From Flavobacteriales bacterium UBA4660 (GTDB lineage: Bacteria > Bacteroidota > Bacteroidia > Flavobacteriales_D > Sanyastnellaceae), in the NCBI GenBank assembly GCA_002405435.1, contig DHLU01000157.1:1-5362 (forward strand): DNA of 5,362 nt. The letters run 5' to 3'. The notes beneath the pieces are model-generated. The model was not told the origin of the DNA, did not search any database, and was given only the letters and a program-made list of their open reading frames with translations. Positions 1 to 5,362 of this stretch are shown in pieces. Both the position numbers and the translations under genes were made by a program. The stretch's first letter is position 1, and the number at the start of each line of letters is the position of its first letter.

Positions 1-1
1 C

Positions 2-103
2 ACCTACATGACCGACGTGACTTCTCTCAGCAATGGAACCTACCTGCTTGTACTCCGGGCAGAAGGAGCAGTACTTCAAACCGAAAGAATAATTGTGGAA
101 TGA
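2..103 (+). CDS. 3' end of a probable T9SS-secreted protein (type A sorting tail), 5'-partial
   Basis: Reading from base 2, 33 codons are open up to a TGA at 101-103. The peptide contains DVTSLSNGTYLLVL and ends TERIIVE. This matches the usual shape of the C-terminal type A sorting domain of Bacteroidota type IX secretion cargo: a 'D(V/L)SxLxxGxYxL' strand, a short turn, then a final strand such as 'xxKxIIxx' at the very C-terminus. In known systems this domain directs export across the outer membrane and is cleaved off at the cell surface. Only the tail is present, so the function of the mature protein cannot be told. The gene is on the same strand as the suf operon but 288 bases away, with a promoter-like region between, so it is probably a separate transcription unit. 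The frame and stop are certain; the sorting-domain call rests on pattern recognition of a short peptide. Confidence 0.7.
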   Translation, partial: TYMTDVTSLSNGTYLLVLRAEGAVLQTERIIVE

Positions 104-312
104 CAGGACATAGAACCTCGCCAAACCTCAACAGCTATCCTGAGTACAATCGGAAACAACAATCAGCAAGCCGATAGCATCCATTCCCTTCGGAGCGTAA
201 CGGATGTCGCGGATTCTGTCAGGAGATCGCCAAGGCAATTGATAACTTCCTGATGACTAACCCAAATCTGAATTCCGGCTGCTAAATACCCCTCCACAAC
301 TATCCCCAAATT
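104..312. other. Intergenic region with no recognisable gene
   Basis: I see no convincing gene here. A 25-codon frame starts at an ATG at 100-102 that overlaps the upstream stop and ends at a TAG at 175-177. The same frame is then open from 178 to a TAA at 283-285 but has no start codon. Neither product is recognisable. Two weak inverted repeats are present: GCTATC at 134-139 with GATAGC at 173-178, and TCAGGA at 219-224 with TCCTGA at 248-253. Their loops are long and no U-run follows, so they do not look like intrinsic terminators. The end of the upstream transcript is therefore not marked by anything I can identify. Confidence 0.5.
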
Positions 313-344
313 CTTGCCCCAATACCACAAACATGGTATCTTTA
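313..344 (+). promoter_or_regulatory. Candidate Bacteroidota-type promoter for the suf operon
   Basis: The element TATCTTTA at 337-344 matches seven of eight positions of the Bacteroidota -7 consensus TAnnTTTG. CTTG at 313-316 matches three of four positions of the -33 element TTTG. The spacer is 20 bases, close to the usual ~19. Transcription would then start near base 350, giving a leader of about 40 bases and placing the inverted repeat at 354-376 just downstream of the start. Both elements are short and imperfect, so chance matches are possible. Confidence 0.35.
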
Positions 345-353
345 CATCGGAAT

Positions 354-376
354 TTATTTAGATCGTTTCTAAATAA
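354..376. promoter_or_regulatory. Perfect 9-5-9 inverted repeat, candidate operator of the suf operon
   Basis: The left arm TTATTTAGA (354-362) and right arm TCTAAATAA (368-376) are exact reverse complements, separated by TCGTT. The repeat ends 15 bases before the first suf start codon and lies at or just after the predicted transcription start, a classic place for a repressor site. Its size and symmetry suit a homodimeric regulator. The TTTAGA-N5-TCTAAA core does not look like a classical Fur box or an E. coli IscR site; a DtxR/MntR-type or other metal-responsive repressor is one possibility, but that is inference. It could also fold as a 9-bp, AU-rich RNA hairpin in the leader. It lacks a following U-run and sits before the operon, so a terminator is unlikely. 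Confidence 0.55.
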
Positions 377-391
377 TCAATTAACACACTC

Positions 392-718
392 ATGATCAAG
401 GTTTCAGATAGTGCCAAGGTTCAGGTGAACCACCTGATGACCACTGAAAATCACCCTGAGGGCTCCTTTATCCGCGTTGGGGTGGAAGGCGGCGGATGCA
501 GCGGCCTCATGTACCAGCTCAAATTCGCCCACGAAATGAAAGAGGGCGATCAGGTGTTTGAGGACAACGGCGTAAAAGTCGTTGTCGACAAAAAAAGTTT
601 TCTCTACCTCGTCGGAACCGAACTGGAATACAGCGGTGGACTGAACGGAAAAGGATTTGTTTTCAAAAATCCGAACGCATCGCGAACATGTGGCTGCGGT
701 GAGAGTTTTTCAATCTGA
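392..718 (+). CDS. sufA: A-type iron-sulfur carrier protein (SufA/IscA/ErpA family)
   Basis: This 108-residue protein belongs to the HesB/IscA family, and its length is typical. Such cytosolic proteins receive Fe-S clusters from a scaffold such as SufBCD and deliver them to target apoproteins. The three cluster-binding cysteines are present: Cys36 in GGGCSG, and Cys100 and Cys102 in the C-terminal TCGCGES motif. The 64-residue gap between the first and second matches the family, and [14 protein letters not shown] is the standard C-terminal block. The ATG at 392 gives a normal N-terminus (MIKVSDSAK). No Shine-Dalgarno sequence is visible; the bases before the start are AT-rich, as is common in Bacteroidota. 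It is the first gene of the operon, directly downstream of the candidate operator, and sufB follows after 23 bases. Subtype (SufA, IscA or ErpA) cannot be settled by sequence alone; 'sufA' is chosen from its place in the operon. Confidence 0.93.
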   Translation: MIKVSDSAKVQVNHLMTTENHPEGSFIRVGVEGGGCSGLMYQLKFAHEMKEGDQVFEDNGVKVVVDKKSFLYLVGTELEYSGGLNGKGFVFKNPNASRTCGCGESFSI

Positions 719-741
719 TCCAACCTCAAGGGAAGACCGCT

Positions 742-2190
742 ATGGCATTTGACAAAAACAATATACTGGAAGAGGTAACCGGAAAGGAATACGCATTCGG
801 TTTTACCACTCCCATCGATACCGATAAGGCTCCTCCGGGACTCAATGAAGACATCATCCGGCTGATTTCTGCCAAAAAGGAAGAACCGGCCTGGCTCCTC
901 GAATGGCGCCTCGAAGCCCTGCGGATCTGGCAAAACATGCAGGCCCCCGCATGGGCACACCTCCAATACCGCGAACCCGATTTTCAGGCGATTTCCTATT
1001 ACGCGGCACCCAAACAAAAACCGGCGCTCAACAGCCTCGACGAACTGGATCCCGAATTGCGCCGCACCATGGACAAACTCGGCATTTCCCTTGACGAGCA
1101 GAAAAGGCTGCACGGCAGAGCGGTGGATTTTGTGATGGACTCGGTTTCCGTAGCCACTTCCTTCAAAGCCAAACTCGCCGAACTGGGCATCATCTTCTGC
1201 TCGATGAGCGAGGCCATACGTGAACACCCCGCACTGGTGCGCAAATACCTCGGCACCGTGGTACCCCGCACCGATAATTTCTATGCCGCCCTCAATTCAG
1301 CGGTATTCACCGACGGTTCCTTCTGCTATATCCCCAAAGGGGTAAAGTGTCCGATGGAACTGAGTACCTATTTCAGGATCAACGCCGGTGGCACCGGACA
1401 GTTTGAAAGAACCCTCGTCGTGGCCGATGAAGGCAGCTACGTAAGTTACCTCGAAGGATGTACTGCGCCACAACGCGACGAAAACCAACTACACGCTGCC
1501 GTAGTGGAACTCGTGGCGCTCGACGAAGCGGAAATCAAATACAGCACCGTACAAAACTGGTATCCCGGCGACAAAGACGGCAAGGGTGGCGTATTCAATT
1601 TCGTCACCAAACGCGGATTGTGCGCCGGATACAAATCCAAAATCAGCTGGACCCAGGTCGAAACCGGAAGCGCCATTACCTGGAAATATCCAAGCTGCAT
1701 TCTGAAAGGTGATTACAGCACAGGTGAATTCTATTCTGTAGCCGTAACCAACCACATGCAACAGGCCGATACCGGCACCAAGATGATCCACCTCGGAAAA
1801 CACACCACCAGCACCATCATCTCCAAGGGCATCAGTTCGGGCCGAAGCCAGAACAGCTACCGCGGACTGGTGCAGATCAACCGCAACGCAGCACATGCCC
1901 GCAACTTTTCACAATGCGATTCCCTGCTGATGACCGATCGCTGTGGTGCCCATACCTTCCCCTACATCGAGGTAAAAAACACCACTTCCAAAGTGGAACA
2001 TGAAGCCACTACTTCTAAAATCGGGGAAGACCAGATCTTCTATTGCCTGCAGCGCGGACTCGATGAAGAACAGGCCATCAGCCTCATCGTAAACGGCTAC
2101 GCCAAAGAAGTGCTCAACAAACTGCCCATGGAATTTGCGGTGGAAGCCCAGAAACTGCTTGCCATCAGCCTCGAAGGATCAGTAGGATAA
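742..2190 (+). CDS. sufB: Fe-S cluster assembly scaffold protein SufB
   Basis: This 482-residue protein is the SufB subunit of the cytosolic SufB-SufC2-SufD scaffold, on which sulfur from SufS and iron are assembled into clusters. Family landmarks are clear: an N-terminal region with the conserved [11 protein letters not shown] block (33-43), [21 protein letters not shown] (194-214), then the beta-helical SufBD core. Cys240 in [16 protein letters not shown] corresponds to the E. coli sulfur-accepting Cys254. Cys392 in NFSQCDSLL corresponds to Cys405. His420-Glu421 in [15 protein letters not shown] correspond to His433-Glu434, which are implicated in cluster formation at the SufB-SufD interface. 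No intein interrupts the gene, although SufB is a known intein host in some bacteria. Length is slightly below the E. coli 495 residues, as is usual for this branch. The ATG at 742 lies 23 bases after sufA, and sufC follows after 20 bases, so the three are surely co-transcribed. Confidence 0.97.
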   Translation: MAFDKNNILEEVTGKEYAFGFTTPIDTDKAPPGLNEDIIRLISAKKEEPAWLLEWRLEALRIWQNMQAPAWAHLQYREPDFQAISYYAAPKQKPALNSLDELDPELRRTMDKLGISLDEQKRLHGRAVDFVMDSVSVATSFKAKLAELGIIFCSMSEAIREHPALVRKYLGTVVPRTDNFYAALNSAVFTDGSFCYIPKGVKCPMELSTYFRINAGGTGQFERTLVVADEGSYVSYLEGCTAPQRDENQLHAAVVELVALDEAEIKYSTVQNWYPGDKDGKGGVFNFVTKRGLCAGYKSKISWTQVETGSAITWKYPSCILKGDYSTGEFYSVAVTNHMQQADTGTKMIHLGKHTTSTIISKGISSGRSQNSYRGLVQINRNAAHARNFSQCDSLLMTDRCGAHTFPYIEVKNTTSKVEHEATTSKIGEDQIFYCLQRGLDEEQAISLIVNGYAKEVLNKLPMEFAVEAQKLLAISLEGSVG

Positions 2191-2210
2191 ACGAACCGGA
2201 AATGAATCAC

Positions 2211-2987
2211 ATGTTATCGATAAAAAACCTGCACGCCTCTATTGAAGGAAAAGAAATCCTTCGCGGATTATCGCTTGAAATCGGTCCCGGCGAAGTGCAC
2301 GCCATCATGGGTCCCAACGGAAGCGGAAAATCCACCCTCGCCTCGGTACTCGCCGGCAGGGAAGATTATGAAGTAACCGATGGCACCATCACCCTCAGCA
2401 AAGAAGGAGAAGCACCCATCGACCTGCTCTCCCTTGCACCGGAAGAACGTTCGCGCGAGGGCCTGTTTCTGGCCTTTCAGTATCCGGTGGAAATTCCGGG
2501 CGTGAGCAACCTCAATTTTCTCAAAGCCGCCCTGGCCGAACAACGCAAACACCGCGGCCTCGACCCGCTGACCGCACGGGAGTTTCTCAACCTGGTGAAT
2601 GAAAAATCCAGGTTGGTGGAACTCGACGGACAACTCGCCAACCGCGCAGTGAATGAAGGATTCAGCGGCGGAGAAAAAAAACGCAATGAAATTTTTCAGA
2701 TGGCCATGCTCGAACCACGGCTCGCCATTCTCGATGAAACCGATTCGGGTCTCGACATCGATGCCCTCCGCATTGTGGCATCCGGTGTAAACGCACTGCG
2801 TTCGAAAGACCGGTCCTTTGTGGTCATCACCCACTACCAGCGATTGCTCGAATACATCGTGCCCGACTTCGTACATGTATTGTACAAGGGTCGCATTGTC
2901 AAGAGCGGGGGTCGCGAACTCGCCCTCGAACTGGAGGCCAAGGGTTATGACTGGATCAGGGAAGAAAATCAACCCGCAAGTGTGTGA
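2211..2987 (+). CDS. sufC: Fe-S cluster assembly ATPase SufC
   Basis: SufC is a soluble ABC-type ATPase that binds SufB and SufD; ATP-driven dimerisation reshapes the SufBCD scaffold for cluster assembly. Counting from 2211 (258 residues), the motifs are: Walker A GPNGSGKST at 34-42 with Lys40; Q-loop Gln90 in AFQYP; signature SGGEKKR at 152-158; Walker B LAILDE with Asp175 and catalytic Glu176; D-loop SGLD; and switch His208 in ITHYQ. No membrane segment is present, which fits SufC rather than a transporter. An in-frame ATG at 2202 would add MNH, but the ATG at 2211 gives the standard N-terminus MLSIKNLHASIEG and puts the Walker A lysine at position 40, as in E. coli SufC, so it is preferred. 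The stop codon overlaps the proposed GTG start of sufD by four bases. The C-terminus (GYDWIREENQPASV) is slightly longer than in E. coli. Confidence 0.96.
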   Translation: MLSIKNLHASIEGKEILRGLSLEIGPGEVHAIMGPNGSGKSTLASVLAGREDYEVTDGTITLSKEGEAPIDLLSLAPEERSREGLFLAFQYPVEIPGVSNLNFLKAALAEQRKHRGLDPLTAREFLNLVNEKSRLVELDGQLANRAVNEGFSGGEKKRNEIFQMAMLEPRLAILDETDSGLDIDALRIVASGVNALRSKDRSFVVITHYQRLLEYIVPDFVHVLYKGRIVKSGGRELALELEAKGYDWIREENQPASV

Positions 2988-4279
2988 GCATGGAAACTGC
3001 AACCACCGCCAATACCACCTCTTTTCTGGAAGCCCTGCAAGACCAGCCTTCCGCACTTTCGGCTCATCACGGGCAACAGGTGAATGATGCCCGCAGCATG
3101 TCTGCCCTGCTTCCCTTTCCCACCACCAAATCGGAAGCGTGGAAATACACCCGCACCGGCAGAATCAGCAACCAGCCCTGGCGCGTGACGCCCGCACCGG
3201 CGCCCGATGAAAGCACCGAAAACCGGCTGACAGGCCTTGAAACCTCAGGGCGCATTGTCTTCATCAACGGCCAACTCAGCTCGGTGCAACTCTCCGAAGA
3301 AGCCCGCGCCTGCGTGCGCATCGAAACCGATGGCAACCTGCCTGTTCGCCTGCTTCCACAACTGCACGGTGATACGTTCAATGAAATCCATACCGGATGG
3401 TGTACCTCCGTCATGCAAGTGCACATCGCAGAAGGCGCACACCTGCATAAACCACTGCAACTGGTTCACGTCATCACCGGCACGCAGGTTCTTGCGCAAC
3501 CGCTTCTGGTAATTACGGCAGCCAAACATTCAGTATCGGCTTTTGCGGAGACCTTTATCACCGCCGGTACCCAAGACCATTCCTTTACGCACCGGAGACT
3601 CTGGTTAGATATTGCCGAAAATGCACACGTGCGATTCGACAAAATCCAGTCAGAATCAGGAGAGAACTTCCTGCTCAACCGCGAACAAGTCAGCCTGAAG
3701 CGCGATGCCCGCTTCCGCATCAACACCCTTTCGTTGAACGGCCAGTGGATACGCAACGAATTGTCCATTTCCCTCGAAGGCGAAAATGCCGAAGCAGGGC
3801 TCTATGGGCTCTTCCTCCCGGCGGGCCAGCAGACCATCGACAACCACACCCGTGTAGACCATAAAGCCCCGCATTGCGAAAGCCGCGAACTCTACAAAGG
3901 CATGCTCCGCGACCAGTCCACCGGTGTGTTCAACGGAAAAGTATTTGTGCATCCCGATGCACAGAAAACCAATGCCTACCAAAGCAATGCCAACATTCTG
4001 CTGAGCGACGATGCGCAGATGTATACTAAACCGGAACTGGAAATTTATGCCGACGATGTCAAGTGCAGCCACGGCACCACAACCGGACAGCTCGATGAAG
4101 CCGCGGTGTTTTATCTCAAATCACGCGGCATCGGAGAAGAAAATGCCCGACGCTTGCTCACCAATGCCTTCCTGAGCGATGTGCTCAAAGAAGTAGAGGC
4201 AGATGCGCTGCGCGACTTTGTACTCCGCAACCTCTCCGAAAGAGGACTCCTCTACAACGAATACACTGCAGCAGAGTGA
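2984..4279 (+). CDS. sufD: Fe-S cluster assembly protein SufD
   Basis: SufD is the SufB paralogue in the SufBC2D scaffold and is needed for iron acquisition and cluster formation. The 431-residue frame shows the N-terminal motif LPFPTTKSEAWKYT (43-56), typical of SufD, then the parallel beta-helix SufBD domain (about 145-400). It contains DNHTRVDHKAPHCESRELYKG (286-306, interrupted here only for description) and the key block DDVKCSHGTTTGQLDEAAVFY. In that block Cys361 and His363 correspond to E. coli Cys358 and His360, which are functionally important. The C-terminal GIGEENARRLLTNAFLSDVL helix pair is also typical. Two starts are possible: GTG at 2984, giving a GTGA overlap with the sufC stop, or ATG at 2990, two bases after it. 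I list GTG because the next junction has the same overlap and needs GTG; the difference is only two residues. The N-terminal 40 residues are poorly conserved, as is usual for SufD. Confidence 0.95.
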   Translation: MSMETATTANTTSFLEALQDQPSALSAHHGQQVNDARSMSALLPFPTTKSEAWKYTRTGRISNQPWRVTPAPAPDESTENRLTGLETSGRIVFINGQLSSVQLSEEARACVRIETDGNLPVRLLPQLHGDTFNEIHTGWCTSVMQVHIAEGAHLHKPLQLVHVITGTQVLAQPLLVITAAKHSVSAFAETFITAGTQDHSFTHRRLWLDIAENAHVRFDKIQSESGENFLLNREQVSLKRDARFRINTLSLNGQWIRNELSISLEGENAEAGLYGLFLPAGQQTIDNHTRVDHKAPHCESRELYKGMLRDQSTGVFNGKVFVHPDAQKTNAYQSNANILLSDDAQMYTKPELEIYADDVKCSHGTTTGQLDEAAVFYLKSRGIGEENARRLLTNAFLSDVLKEVEADALRDFVLRNLSERGLLYNEYTAAE

Positions 4280-5362
4280 CAGCAACGGAAACCATCAGGC
4301 ACGAATTTCCCATTCTGAATCAACAGGTGGGTGGATATCCGCTGGTGTATCTCGACAACGCGGCTACCACGCAAAAACCCGCCGCCGTCATCCGGAGCCT
4401 CACGGAATATTACACCACCACCAACGCCAACATCCACCGCGGCGCGCATTACCTCGCCCACCGGGCAACCGAACAGTTTGAAGCCGCTCGGGAAAAGGTC
4501 CGCCATTTTATTCATGCGGCCCACCCCGAAGAAATCATTTTCACCAGCGGCACCACTGATGCCATCAACCTGGTAGCCCAATCCTGGGGCAGAAAATTTC
4601 TTTCGGAAGGCGATGAAATTCTGTTGTCGGTGATGGACCACCACAGCAACATCGTTCCCTGGCAAATGGTGGCAGAAGAACGCGGTGCAGTCATCCGCGT
4701 GCTTCCCGTTTCCTCCGCAGGTGAATGGGACCTCAATGCAGCCCAGCAGCTGATTGGCCCGCGCACCAAAATGGTGGCCGTCAATCACGTATCCAACGCG
4801 ACCGGCACCATTAATCCGGCACGGTGGATGGCAGAACTTGCGCACCGGCACGGTAGCCTTGTGTTGTTTGACGGTGCCCAGGCAGTTGCTCACATGCCCG
4901 TGGATGTACAAAGCCTCGGGTGTGACTTCTACGCCTTTAGCGCCCACAAGATGTACGGTCCGACCGGCACCGGCGTCCTCTACGGAAAAAAAGAATGGCT
5001 CGAAAAAATGCCTCCCTGGCGAGGTGGCGGCGAGATGATCCGTCACGTCAGTTTTGAAAAAACCACTTACAACGACCTACCGTACAAATTCGAGGCAGGT
5101 ACCCCCGATATCGCCGGTGTTATTGCCACCGGAGCGGCCGTAGATTTTATGCAGGAACAGTTGTCTAATGGCAATCTCGAACTGGAAAATCAGCTGCTGT
5201 CGATGGCCACACAGGCCCTCGGCGAGATACCCGGTGTGCGCATCGTCGGCACCGCTGCTCAAAAGGTGCCCGTGCTTTCGTTTGTCGCCGACGGCGTTCA
5301 CCCTTACGACATCGGCACCCTGCTCGACCAGCAGGGTATCGCGGTGCGCACGGGCCACCACT
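4276..5362 (+). CDS. sufS: Cysteine desulfurase SufS (group II), 3'-partial
   Basis: SufS is a PLP-dependent, class V aminotransferase-fold enzyme that converts L-cysteine to L-alanine and leaves a persulfide on its active-site cysteine, the sulfur source for SufBCD. The 362 visible codons show YLDNAATTQKP (25-35), FTSGTTDAINLVA (89-101), MDHHSNIVPWQ with PLP-stacking His123, FDGAQ with Asp199 and Gln202, and FSAHKMYGPTGTG with the PLP lysine Lys225. RGGGEMI and FEAGTPDIAG follow. The window ends at RTGHH plus a single T, exactly where the catalytic cysteine codon of the group II RTGHHC motif should begin; residue numbering is one less than in E. coli SufS. About 40-45 C-terminal residues are missing. 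The start is GTG at 4276: no ATG exists in frame before the conserved N-terminus, and GTG gives a normal MTATETIRHEFPILN start. It overlaps the sufD stop as GTGA, which suggests translational coupling. Confidence 0.95.
   Translation, partial: MTATETIRHEFPILNQQVGGYPLVYLDNAATTQKPAAVIRSLTEYYTTTNANIHRGAHYLAHRATEQFEAAREKVRHFIHAAHPEEIIFTSGTTDAINLVAQSWGRKFLSEGDEILLSVMDHHSNIVPWQMVAEERGAVIRVLPVSSAGEWDLNAAQQLIGPRTKMVAVNHVSNATGTINPARWMAELAHRHGSLVLFDGAQAVAHMPVDVQSLGCDFYAFSAHKMYGPTGTGVLYGKKEWLEKMPPWRGGGEMIRHVSFEKTTYNDLPYKFEAGTPDIAGVIATGAAVDFMQEQLSNGNLELENQLLSMATQALGEIPGVRIVGTAAQKVPVLSFVADGVHPYDIGTLLDQQGIAVRTGHH

Noticed and set aside
134..253. Weak inverted repeats (GCTATC/GATAGC and TCAGGA/TCCTGA) considered as terminator or structured RNA
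   Set aside because: Arms are only six bases, loops are 23-33 bases, and no U-run follows. This is expected by chance in a region of this size.
100..285. Possible small proteins between the upstream gene and the operon, including a 25-codon frame with ATG overlapping the upstream stop and a later cysteine-containing frame at 178-285
   Set aside because: The first is very short and unrecognisable; the second follows a TAG and has no start codon. Nothing shows coding selection, though comparison with relatives could reopen the case.
604..1227. Long open frame on the - strand across the end of sufA and the start of sufB
   Set aside because: It overlaps two clearly conserved genes on the other strand and its product shows no recognisable family. 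It is a shadow of GC-rich coding sequence.
742..2190. Intein in sufB
   Set aside because: SufB is a known intein host, but this gene has the normal length and uninterrupted conserved blocks around Cys240 and Cys392.
2211..2987. ABC transporter ATPase rather than SufC
   Set aside because: The SGGEKKRNEI signature context, the DETDSGLDIDAL block and its position between sufB and sufD identify SufC.
2268..3056. 262-codon - strand frame opposite sufC
   Set aside because: It lies antisense to SufC, whose ABC motifs are all intact; the product has low-complexity Phe/Gly-rich composition typical of reverse-frame artefacts.
4252..5046. 264-codon - strand frame opposite sufS
   Set aside because: It is antisense to a desulfurase with all visible active-site motifs. 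Its His/Gly/Phe-rich product resembles no family I recognise.

Overview
The window is almost entirely a SUF iron-sulfur cluster assembly operon on the + strand: an A-type carrier (sufA/iscA-like), sufB, sufC, sufD and a 3'-truncated sufS. Ahead of it are a leader region and the last codons of an unrelated upstream gene. The organism is most likely a member of the Bacteroidota. The upstream gene ends in a peptide that looks like a type IX secretion (T9SS) type A sorting tail, no Shine-Dalgarno sequence precedes the operon, and the gene order A-B-C-D-S is common in that phylum. The coding regions are fairly GC-rich for the phylum, while the DNA just before the operon is AT-rich. I cannot place the organism below phylum level.

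Layout: 2-103 is the 3' end of a probable secreted protein gene. 104-391 is an intergenic leader; its first ~200 bases hold no recognisable gene. Its last ~80 bases hold a weak Bacteroidota-type promoter candidate (313-344) and a perfect 9-5-9 inverted repeat (354-376), which ends 15 bases before the first suf start codon. 392-718 is the A-type carrier, 742-2190 sufB, 2211-2987 sufC, 2984-4279 sufD, and 4276-5362 is sufS, running off the window. The sufC/sufD and sufD/sufS junctions both have a four-base GTGA overlap, which suggests translational coupling of those genes.

How the genes work together, from established knowledge of the family: SufS removes sulfur from cysteine as a persulfide, usually passed on by SufE or SufU (neither is visible here). 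The SufB-SufC2-SufD scaffold, driven by the SufC ATPase, builds a cluster from that sulfur plus iron. The A-type carrier passes clusters to target apoproteins. All diagnostic residues that fall inside the window are present, so the system looks intact and functional. The SufS active-site cysteine lies exactly at the cut, with only its first base visible.

I found no sign of an undescribed system. The most interesting non-coding signal is the palindrome in front of the operon, a good candidate operator for an iron- or Fe-S-responsive repressor that I cannot name with confidence.
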